From the NCBI RefSeq assembly GCF_937903345.1, contig NZ_CALCZQ010000043.1:1-45314 (forward strand): a DNA stretch of 45,314 nucleotides, read 5' to 3'. Under the pieces are notes generated by a model. The model searched no databases. It had not been told where the DNA came from and worked only from the letters and a program-made list of their open reading frames with translations. Of this stretch, positions 16,271 to 22,932 are shown in pieces. The first letter of the stretch is position 1. The number at the start of each line of letters is the position of its first letter. A program made the position numbers and the translations under genes. This stretch comes from an uncultured Emticicia sp. (GTDB taxonomy: Bacteria > Bacteroidota > Bacteroidia > Cytophagales > Spirosomataceae).

Positions 16271-17746
16271 ATGAGTAAAGGACTTCCAAAACGTAGTGAA
16301 AACTACTCGGAGTGGTACAACGAGCTGGTAAAACGGGCAGATTTAGCCGAAAATTCTGCTGTACGTGGATGTATGGTAATCAAACCTTATGGGTATTCTA
16401 TATGGGAAAAAATGCAACGAGCACTCGATGATATGTTTAAAGAAACAGGTCATACAAATGCTTATTTTCCGCTTTTTGTGCCAAAAAGTTTATTCGAAGC
16501 AGAAGAAAAAAATGCAGAGGGTTTTGCAAAAGAGTGTGCAGTGGTTACTCACTATCGTCTGAAATCAGATCCAAATAATCCTGGTAAATTAATCGTTGAT
16601 CCTGAAGCCAAATTGGAGGAAGAACTTATCGTTCGTCCGACAAGTGAAGCCATTATTTGGAATACATATAAAAATTGGGTTCAATCACATCGTGATTTGC
16701 CAATTTTGATAAATCAATGGGCAAATGTTGTTCGCTGGGAAATGCGTACTCGTATGTTTTTGCGTACAGCTGAGTTTTTATGGCAAGAAGGGCATACCGC
16801 TCATGCTACCGAAAAAGAAGCAATGGATGAAACTAAACAAATGTTGGATGTATATGCCACATTTGTTGAGGAATGGATGTCGTTGCCAGTAATCAAAGGT
16901 TTTAAATCGGCCAATGAGCGTTTTGCCGGAGCGGAAGAAACATTGTGTATTGAAGCTATGATGCAAGATGGAAAAGCCTTACAAGCAGGAACATCACATT
17001 TTTTAGGTCAAAATTTTGCGAAAGCATTCGATGTCAAATTCCAAAATAAAGAAGGGAAACTCGAACACGTTTGGGGAACTTCCTGGGGCGTCAGTACACG
17101 TTTAATGGGAGCCTTAATTATGGCTCACTCTGATGATTTGGGCTTGGTACTTCCACCAAAATTAGCTCCATTTCAGGTAGTTATTATTCCGATTCCAAAT
17201 AAGGAATTAGAGCCTGACGCATTCAAGATTGCCTTAAAACCTGTCATTGATAAGTTGAAATCTTTTGGTATTTCTGTCAAATATGATGATAATGAGAATT
17301 ATAAGCCAGGTTGGAAGTTTGCTGAATATGAGCTAAAAGGTGTTCCAATTAGAATGGCAATTGGTATGAGAGATTTACAGGCTGGGCAGATTGAAGTTGC
17401 TCGACGTGATACACTCACCAAAGAAACTCGCCCATTGGAAGGAGTAGCAAGCTATGTTAGAGATTTACTCGACGAAATTCAATCGGCTATTTATCAGAAA
17501 GCGTTTAAATTCCGTCAGGAAAATATGTTTAAAATTGATACATGGGCAGAATTTGAAGCTCAAATCGAAAAAGGTGGGTTTTTACTTTGTCATTGGGATG
17601 GAAGTTCGGAAACTGAAGAGAAAATCAAGGATTTGACAAAAGCAACAATCCGATGTATTCCACTGGATGCAGTTTTGGAAGAAGGAAAATGTATACTTAC
17701 AGGAAATCCTTCAACTAAAAGAGTAGTTTTTGCAAGAGCATATTAA
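16271..17746 (+). CDS. proS: Prolyl-tRNA synthetase, archaeal/eukaryotic type
   Basis: Class II synthetase charging tRNA-Pro, 491 residues. The start MSKGLPKRSENYSEWYNELVKRADLAENSAVRG is the hallmark of the short ProS form (quoted in part: NYSEWYNELVKRADLAENSA). Motif 2 is VVRWEMRTRMFLRTAEFLWQEGHTAH (key part FLRTAEFLWQEGHTAH), the anticodon domain starts near 300, and the C-terminus ends in the conserved Tyr (VFARAY). There is no insertion (INS) editing domain between motifs 2 and 3, as expected for this type. Bacteroidota commonly carry this form. A leader of about 200 nt precedes it, and slyD-like follows after 122 bp. Confidence 0.97.
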   Translation: MSKGLPKRSENYSEWYNELVKRADLAENSAVRGCMVIKPYGYSIWEKMQRALDDMFKETGHTNAYFPLFVPKSLFEAEEKNAEGFAKECAVVTHYRLKSDPNNPGKLIVDPEAKLEEELIVRPTSEAIIWNTYKNWVQSHRDLPILINQWANVVRWEMRTRMFLRTAEFLWQEGHTAHATEKEAMDETKQMLDVYATFVEEWMSLPVIKGFKSANERFAGAEETLCIEAMMQDGKALQAGTSHFLGQNFAKAFDVKFQNKEGKLEHVWGTSWGVSTRLMGALIMAHSDDLGLVLPPKLAPFQVVIIPIPNKELEPDAFKIALKPVIDKLKSFGISVKYDDNENYKPGWKFAEYELKGVPIRMAIGMRDLQAGQIEVARRDTLTKETRPLEGVASYVRDLLDEIQSAIYQKAFKFRQENMFKIDTWAEFEAQIEKGGFLLCHWDGSSETEEKIKDLTKATIRCIPLDAVLEEGKCILTGNPSTKRVVFARAY

Positions 17747-17837
17747 AAAAAAATTTGAGTTTGGTGATATGAATTTTGCTTTCTATTATCTCAGTATATC
17801 AAATCTTTCAATCTTATAATTCATATTTCAAAATCGC

Positions 17838-17851
17838 ACGGGGCTCCCCGT
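17838..17851. repeat. GC-rich hairpin just ahead of slyD-like start
   Basis: ACGGG and CCCGT pair around GCTC, in an otherwise AT-rich leader, 17 bp upstream of the start codon at 17869. No T-run follows, so it is not a terminator; it might shape translation of the FKBP gene. Confidence 0.55.
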
Positions 17852-17868
17852 CATATTTATTTAAAACA

Positions 17869-18288
17869 ATGGTAAAATTAGGCGATAATGTAGCGGTACA
17901 TTATAAAGGAACGCTAACCGATGGTACGGTGTTCGATAGTTCGGAGGGGCGGGAGCCTTTAGAGTTTCAAGTGGGTAGTGGTATGGTTATCGCAGGATTC
18001 GATTCGGGCGTAACTGATATGACTGTTGGCGAGAAAAAAACGGTACATATTCCAGTTGAGGACGCATATGGACCCGCATCCGAAGAAATGATTTTTACCT
18101 TTAATCGTTTAGACATTCCTGATGATATTCCCTTAGAAGTTGGCGGAACACTTAACATGCATAATGGCCAAGAATCAATGCCTGTAATTGTTCGTGAAGT
18201 TTCTGCTACCAGTGTAGTGCTTGATGGGAATCACCCTTTAGCTGGACAAGCTTTGATTTTTGAAATCGAATTGGTTTCGATAAGCTAA
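17869..18288 (+). CDS. SlyD-like FKBP-type peptidyl-prolyl isomerase
   Basis: Folding helper catalysing cis-trans isomerisation of prolyl bonds, with chaperone activity from its insert-in-flap (IF) domain. From the Met at 17869 the protein is 139 residues: an FKBP core (MVKLGDNVAVHYKGTLTDGT, then VFDSS and the GSGMVIAGFDSGV segment), the IF insert at about 72-118, and the closing DGNHPLAGQ...FEIELV. It lacks the His-rich nickel-binding tail of E. coli SlyD. A start at 17776 would add 31 atypical residues across a GC-rich hairpin, so I reject it. It is probably cytoplasmic and may be read with proS. Confidence 0.9.
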   Translation: MVKLGDNVAVHYKGTLTDGTVFDSSEGREPLEFQVGSGMVIAGFDSGVTDMTVGEKKTVHIPVEDAYGPASEEMIFTFNRLDIPDDIPLEVGGTLNMHNGQESMPVIVREVSATSVVLDGNHPLAGQALIFEIELVSIS

Positions 18289-18617
18289 TTGAACTGATTA
18301 GATTTGACGAACTCTCTTACATACTCGACTACCTAGCAAAAATCAAATGGCTATCTAGAAAGTATTCATCGGGAAATATAAACTTGAATGTTTTTGACTG
18401 AAAATTGTAAAACTCTATCAATAAAGTTCTTTCTTATCGTCTGCGAGAAAAAGGAACTTTATTGACTTTTTCATTTAAAATATAGATAGGAACGTAGATT
18501 ATACTTCGAAAACAATTCTATCGCTATATGATTTTGAGGAATATTATTTGTCTATTTTTTATTCCTAATCCAGCTTCTTTTGTTTTAAAAATAAAATATT
18601 TTTAAAAAGAGGTTAGT
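18289..18617. other. 329-bp convergent intergenic region between slyD-like and pdxA
   Basis: No ORF is supported. It holds a long perfect hairpin at 18418-18465, which serves as a terminator on the plus strand. The rest is featureless AT-rich sequence. Confidence 0.6.
18418..18470 (+). terminator. Strong hairpin terminator after slyD-like
   Basis: TCAATAAAGTTC (18418-18429) and GAACTTTATTGA (18454-18465) pair perfectly over 12 bp. The 24-nt interior can extend the stem partly (TTCTT with AGAAA). CTTTTTC follows on plus. It lies about 130 bp past slyD and 150 bp past the end of pdxA, so it may work from both sides. Confidence 0.6.
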
Positions 18618-19727
18618 TTAGTCCTCCATGCTTGCTTCTTTAAGTACAATGGTTTTCTTTTTCATCGAATTAGCTTCTAAATCTGCTAAATCCTTGCGAT
18701 TTTTGGCAATATCAATTGCCATATAGATGGCGTTTAACATTGAAGATTCGTCAGCAATATTTTTTCCTGCAATATCGTAAGCTGTTCCATGGTCGGGTGA
18801 AGTACGCACTTTTGGTAAGCCGGCAGTGAAGTTTACACCATTTTCGAAGGCAATCATTTTGAATGGCATTAAGCCTTGGTCGTGATACATTGCTAAAATC
18901 GCATCATAATTTTTCCAAGCTGCTGTTCCGAAGAATCCGTCGGCTGGAAATGGTCCAAAAACTAAATTTCCCTTTTTCTTATATTCAACTAAAGCGGGTT
19001 GAATAATGTCTTTTTCTTCCATGCCCAATAAACCATTTTCACCGGCATGTGGATTTAGTCCTAAGACAGCAATTTTTGGTTTTTGTTTACCAAAATCACG
19101 AATCAAAGATGATTTTATTTGATCCAATTTGCTAATTATCAGTTCTTTATTAATATGTTTCTTTACTTGATCTAAAGGAACATGGGCGGTAGCCACACCG
19201 ATTTTTAGGTCTTCACTGACCATAAACATTAATTCTTGATTTACACCAAAAGTATGAGCTAAAAACTCAGTATGCCCTGGAAATTTGAAATTATCACTTT
19301 GTATGTTGTGTTTGTTGATTGGGGCAGTAACCAAAGCATCAATTTTTCCTGCTTTTAAATCTTCAACTGCTCTTTTTAATGATTCAAACGCTAATTTCCC
19401 TGCTTCCGGACTGATTACACCAGGTTGAATATCCAAGGATTGATCGCTTATACAGTTGATTACATTTACTTGTTTATGATTTATTTGTTCGATTTTATGA
19501 ATCGTAAAAAACTGCCAATCTTTGAAGTCAAGCATTTGACGATATCTATTGATTACTTTACCCGAACCATAGATAACCGGTGTGCAAATTTTGTTTAGTC
19601 GATTGCCGCCGACTGCTTTTAGGATTACTTCAGGGCCTATACCATTGAAGTCTCCGATGCTTATGCCAATAATTGGTTTTTGAATTTCGCTCACTTTGCT
19701 AAAGAATTTAAATGATTTTTGGACCAC
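18618..19727 (-). CDS. pdxA: 4-hydroxythreonine-4-phosphate dehydrogenase
   Basis: NAD-dependent enzyme of the deoxyxylulose-5-phosphate pathway to pyridoxal phosphate: it oxidises 4-phosphohydroxy-L-threonine, and the product is joined by PdxJ. The 369 residues show ISIGDFNGIGPEVILKA, PGHTEFLAHTF (metal His), AVLGLNPHAGENGLLG, GPFPADGFFG, AMYHDQGLMPFK (metal His) and VRTSPDHGTAYDIAGK, covering all PdxA signatures. An in-frame GTG at 19694 gives a start (SEIQKPIIGISIGD) nearer the family norm, so the first 11 residues are uncertain. It is divergent from a 2-hydroxyacid dehydrogenase, which may belong to the same pathway. Confidence 0.96.
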   Translation of the reverse strand: MVQKSFKFFSKVSEIQKPIIGISIGDFNGIGPEVILKAVGGNRLNKICTPVIYGSGKVINRYRQMLDFKDWQFFTIHKIEQINHKQVNVINCISDQSLDIQPGVISPEAGKLAFESLKRAVEDLKAGKIDALVTAPINKHNIQSDNFKFPGHTEFLAHTFGVNQELMFMVSEDLKIGVATAHVPLDQVKKHINKELIISKLDQIKSSLIRDFGKQKPKIAVLGLNPHAGENGLLGMEEKDIIQPALVEYKKKGNLVFGPFPADGFFGTAAWKNYDAILAMYHDQGLMPFKMIAFENGVNFTAGLPKVRTSPDHGTAYDIAGKNIADESSMLNAIYMAIDIAKNRKDLADLEANSMKKKTIVLKEASMED

Positions 19728-19784
19728 TAAGATTATTTCTGATAAAAAAGAATATAAAATTAGGTGTATCCCGATAACCTACCT

Positions 19785-19792
19785 TAATTTTG
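19785..19792 (+). promoter_or_regulatory. Possible -7 element of the 2-hydroxyacid dehydrogenase gene
   Basis: TAATTTTG on plus fits TAnnTTTG and lies about 39 bp ahead of the start at 19831. A -33 element is not evident at the right distance. Confidence 0.35.
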
Positions 19793-19830
19793 TTGCAAGT
19801 TAATGACAATCAAATTATAAAAAAAATCCT

Positions 19831-20781
19831 GTGAATACAAACAATGTTATGAATAAAGGTTCGGTGCTCATTGCAGATGAAATTCATCTTAGCATACTGC
19901 CAATGCTACAAAAACTTGGTTATCAGGCGGAGTATCAACCCAAAATTACAAGAAAAGAAATTTGTGAAAACATAACTAACTATGTTGGTCTTATTATCCG
20001 AAGTAAAACATTTGTCGATGCAGAATTATTAGAAAATGCACATCAACTTAAATTTATAGGTAGGGCAGGTGCTGGACTTGATTTAATTGATATTGACATT
20101 GTGAAGGCGAAAAATATAGCACTTTTTGCTGCTAATGAAGGAAATCGTGTGGCAGTGGCCGAACATGTTTTGGGTATGGTTTTATGTTTGATGAATAATA
20201 TTTTGATAGCTGATTGTGAAATAAGAAAAGGGTTTTGGCAAAGAGAAAAAAATAGAGGCGTTGAGTTGATGGGAAAAACGGTTGGTATAATCGGCTATGG
20301 AAATAACGGATCAGAAACGGCAAAAAGATTCAAGGCTTTTGGTTGTAAAGTATTGGCTTTTGATAAATATAAAACTGATTTTTCGGATGAGTTTGTAGAA
20401 GAATCGTCAATGGAAAATATTTTTGAAAACGCTTCTGTTTTGAGTCTGCATATTCCACTGACAAATGAAACAAATGCATGGGTAAATAATAGTTTTTTCT
20501 CAAATTTCAAAAATGATATATTCTTTATAAATGCTTCTCGTGGCGAAATTGTTTCTTTATCCGATTTAGCTGAGAATATTGAAAAAGGCAGCGTTAAGGG
20601 TGCTTGCTTGGACGTACTTGAAAACGAAAAAATACAAAAGCTTTCAATCGAACAAAAACTAGTTTTTGATAAACTAGTTTCTTCTAATCGAGTTATTTTT
20701 ACACCTCATATCGCAGGTTGGACATTTGAATCTTACAAGAAAATAAATGAAGTATTGATAGGGAAAATATCGAATTTGTGA
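19831..20781 (+). CDS. D-2-hydroxyacid dehydrogenase (SerA/PdxB-like)
   Basis: NAD-dependent dehydrogenase of 316 residues, with the substrate lobe at 1-105 and the Rossmann lobe after it (GIIGYGNNG at about 152-160). Catalytic residues are visible: R237 in NASRGEIV, a Glu in LDVLENE near 264-266, and H293 in FTPHIAGWT. There is no ACT or regulatory domain, so it is the short form. The sequence resembles phosphoglycerate dehydrogenase; being divergent from pdxA it could instead supply the erythronate-4-phosphate dehydrogenase step of B6 synthesis, which is inference. The start may be the Met at 19849. A hairpin follows the stop. Confidence 0.88.
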   Translation: MNTNNVMNKGSVLIADEIHLSILPMLQKLGYQAEYQPKITRKEICENITNYVGLIIRSKTFVDAELLENAHQLKFIGRAGAGLDLIDIDIVKAKNIALFAANEGNRVAVAEHVLGMVLCLMNNILIADCEIRKGFWQREKNRGVELMGKTVGIIGYGNNGSETAKRFKAFGCKVLAFDKYKTDFSDEFVEESSMENIFENASVLSLHIPLTNETNAWVNNSFFSNFKNDIFFINASRGEIVSLSDLAENIEKGSVKGACLDVLENEKIQKLSIEQKLVFDKLVSSNRVIFTPHIAGWTFESYKKINEVLIGKISNL

Positions 20782-20838
20782 AAAAAAATGGCACGACCTA
20801 TTTGAATCTTTGATTTTTACTCAATTTATAGGTCGTGC
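20781..20838 (-). terminator. Convergent terminator between dehydrogenase and C1 protease
   Basis: GCACGACCTAT (20791-20801) pairs perfectly with ATAGGTCGTGC (20828-20838), 11 bp around a 26-nt loop. On the minus strand CATTTTTTTTC follows directly, giving a good intrinsic terminator for the protease gene. The same stem could also stop plus-strand transcription. Confidence 0.75.
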
Positions 20839-20875
20839 TAATTGTTAATACTTTATTTACGTTTCTTATAATTTT

Positions 20876-22003
20876 CTATTCCTCTTCTTCCTCCTCTTCT
20901 TCCTCTTCCTCCTCTGCTTCACCATCTCCATAACTAAAGCTGTAATTTTCTTCTATTGCATTTTCTACGCATAGTGTTTCTAGGTCAGCAATAAAATCAT
21001 CGGGATTTTCGGTCAAAATCTCAAAATTATTTATGTATGTATATTCAATTCCATCTTCTTCTTTCGTTTCATAATCGAAATAAAAATCTTCTTCGTTTTC
21101 CACGTATTCTAAACAGAGTTCTTCTAATTTTGTGGCAAAATCTTCGCAATCTTCAGTTTCTATCCAAAAATCTGTCACGTATATCATTCCATCAACCACA
21201 AAACTTGATTCTTCAGATTCATCCCATACGCCTTCACTAAAATCAAGATTTTCAACAGACTTTATTATCCAAGAATCATGTCCATTATAGTCGTTATTGA
21301 TTACATAGTCATATGGAATATAACAATAACCTTTATCGCCCCAATCTTTTCCCCATGAATTTCTTATAATAAAAACTTTGTCAGGGTCAGAATAGCCAAC
21401 ACAGAGCATTGCATGCCAGCCATGCGTTTCACGAACATTGTCTGAAGCTTTTGGCATAGGTACTCGACCTCTATTTTTTGTGGCACTATCAAATGACTCG
21501 AATGTATTGATGCAAAATGAAATTGGATATCCTTCGGCCAATGTGTGTTTCCAGATTTCAAGGTTTGTTTCGATATATTCGGCATCAACTATTTTGAAGT
21601 TTGAGCCATGATCGTAAGCAGTCTGATCAGGTTCATCAAGAATCATGGTATCGTCATTTGGCCATAATTCTTCTGAGCATGCTCCGTATTCTTTTAAGCC
21701 TTCGATGGCATTATACATCATAGAACCACAATCTTTATCGGCTGCTTCACCCAGCCAACGTGCGTTATAATAAATATACAATCGACTAATATCTGCAGAA
21801 TCTCCATTGTTTCGCTTGGCTAGGTATTCATAAGCACCCGCAAAAGCATTTGCAACACAGCTATTTCCTACCTGCATTTCTACTTCGGTGAGGTGTTCTC
21901 TTAAATCAACTTTTGATGGGAGAGAGCTAAGCTTTCCTGCCTCTTTTTTCTTTACATTCGCAGGAATAGCTCCTGCTAAATAACCACCGATTCGGTTTGC
22001 CAT
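20876..22003 (-). CDS. Papain-like (C1) cysteine protease with repeated C-terminal domain and poly-Glu tail
   Basis: A 375-residue protein without a signal peptide, so predicted cytoplasmic. The papain-type triad is visible: C49 in NSCVANAF, H197 in THGWHAML, N215 in IIRNSWGKDWG, with Q44 a likely oxyanion helper. There is no propeptide-like region; the catalytic domain begins near residue 30. After about residue 255 come two related units, about 270-311 (MIYVTDFWIETEDCEDFATK...) and 319-360 (IEYTYINNFEILTENPDDFI...), both very acidic, then a run of 12 Glu at the end. It is a single gene with its own terminator. Substrates are unknown. Confidence 0.85.
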   Translation of the reverse strand: MANRIGGYLAGAIPANVKKKEAGKLSSLPSKVDLREHLTEVEMQVGNSCVANAFAGAYEYLAKRNNGDSADISRLYIYYNARWLGEAADKDCGSMMYNAIEGLKEYGACSEELWPNDDTMILDEPDQTAYDHGSNFKIVDAEYIETNLEIWKHTLAEGYPISFCINTFESFDSATKNRGRVPMPKASDNVRETHGWHAMLCVGYSDPDKVFIIRNSWGKDWGDKGYCYIPYDYVINNDYNGHDSWIIKSVENLDFSEGVWDESEESSFVVDGMIYVTDFWIETEDCEDFATKLEELCLEYVENEEDFYFDYETKEEDGIEYTYINNFEILTENPDDFIADLETLCVENAIEENYSFSYGDGEAEEEEEEEEEEEE

Positions 22004-22046
22004 AATTGTATTGTAAGTTTATAAATGATTAGGTATTATTTTTTTT

Positions 22047-22054
22047 CAAAAATA
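22047..22054 (-). promoter_or_regulatory. Possible -7 element of the C1 protease gene
   Basis: TATTTTTG on the minus strand fits TAnnTTTG, about 44 bp ahead of the start codon. No clear -33 TTTG is at 18-21 bp, so it is weak. Confidence 0.35.
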
Positions 22055-22250
22055 TATAATTAAAGAATAAGAATTTTATTTAAGTGTAAAAAAAATATGC
22101 TTTTGATTTTTATACTAGATTCTTAAACTGAAGAGATCAATAATCAATATTATATAAGTTTATGTCGCACTTTAAAATTTGCAGGCCAAATATTTATTCC
22201 AAAAATAATTATTAGTTTTTTATTTTGTTAACGCAATTAGCTTTAAAAAA

Positions 22251-22362
22251 GTAAGGAGACGGTTCGCCGCAGAAATTCGAGACAATAGAAGATACTACGC
22301 AGCTATAAAATGCTAAAACAAATAAGTTACATCTCTTCGATTTGTTTATTAATATTGTCTCC
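22251..22362. ncRNA. Candidate structured RNA of unknown strand
   Basis: GAGACAATA (22279-22287) pairs with TATTGTCTC (22353-22361), 9 bp. Inside it AAACAAAT (22316-22323) pairs with ATTTGTTT (22340-22347), 8 bp, nested with a short asymmetric linker. GGAGAC at 22255-22260 can alternatively pair with GTCTCC at 22357-22362, so two folds compete. The left part is GC-richer than its surroundings. It is not a terminator (no T-run) and matches no RNA family I can name. Confidence 0.3.
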
Positions 22363-22470
22363 ATTCCTTATTCACATTTTTATTTCTTAATTTACTTTTA
22401 TAAGTGTATTTTTTGATTGTTTCAAATAAAAGTAATCTGTTATTATTCCTGTTAAATTCATGTATTGAAA

Positions 22471-22504
22471 TTAATAAAGGGCAGAATCTTCTGCCCTTTA
22501 TTAA
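22471..22504 (-). terminator. Terminator after ybeY
   Basis: A perfect 15-bp stem (22471-22485 with 22490-22504) around the loop ATCT, core AAAGGGCAGA/TCTGCCCTTT. It starts 14 bp past the ybeY stop. T residues lie mostly inside the stem's outer part (TTTATTAATTT on minus), so release may be from there. Confidence 0.7.
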
Positions 22505-22518
22505 TTTAAGTTGTATTT

Positions 22519-22932
22519 TTACCAATGCCTAATATGATAATCTTCTTTGGCTCGCATTTGTTTTTCATCTTCATCGGTTTTATCAAAATAACCACAAAGA
22601 TGTAATAAACCATGAACGATGACACGTCTAAATTCTTGTTCAAAGGTCGTATTGAAATCTTTACAATTATCTATTATGCGTTCGACACTCACAAAAATAT
22701 CACCTTCAATTAGTTCATCTTCTTCCGAATTATCAAAAGTAATAATGTCAGTTAATGTATCGTGATCAAGATATTCTACATTTATTTTATGTAAATACTC
22801 ATCATTACAAAAAATATAATTGATTTCTAACAGTTCAAAACCTTCGTCCTTGATAACTGACTTTAACCATCGCTTTGTTTTAATTGGGTTGATAACCTTA
22901 AAATCGATTGATTCTGAATGAAAATTTATCAT
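22519..22932 (-). CDS. ybeY: rRNA maturation endoribonuclease YbeY
   Basis: Zinc-dependent single-strand endoribonuclease needed for 16S rRNA 3' end maturation and ribosome quality control. The 137 residues end with the family signature VIVHGLLHLCGYFDKTDEDEKQMRAKED (key part HGLLHLCGYFD): the first two His ligands are present, and the third position of the usual HGxLHLxGYDH is D/K here, a variation I recall as normal for Bacteroidota. A central DHDTLTDIITFD block matches the DVLSFP region of other members. Its start overlaps the RND exporter stop by one base (TAATG), so the two are translationally coupled. Confidence 0.93.
   Translation of the reverse strand: MINFHSESIDFKVINPIKTKRWLKSVIKDEGFELLEINYIFCNDEYLHKINVEYLDHDTLTDIITFDNSEEDELIEGDIFVSVERIIDNCKDFNTTFEQEFRRVIVHGLLHLCGYFDKTDEDEKQMRAKEDYHIRHW

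Larger units (their letters stand above)
22004..22518. other. 515-bp intergenic region with a foldable, locally GC-rich block
   Basis: No ORF is supported. From the protease side it holds a possible protease -7 motif at 22047-22054, a foldable block at about 22251-22362 and the ybeY terminator at 22471-22504. The remainder is plain AT-rich sequence. Confidence 0.6.

Noticed and set aside
17776..17868. N-terminal extension of the slyD-like protein
   Set aside because: FKBP proteins start close to MVKLGDNVAVHY, and the extension spans a hairpin and AT-rich leader DNA.
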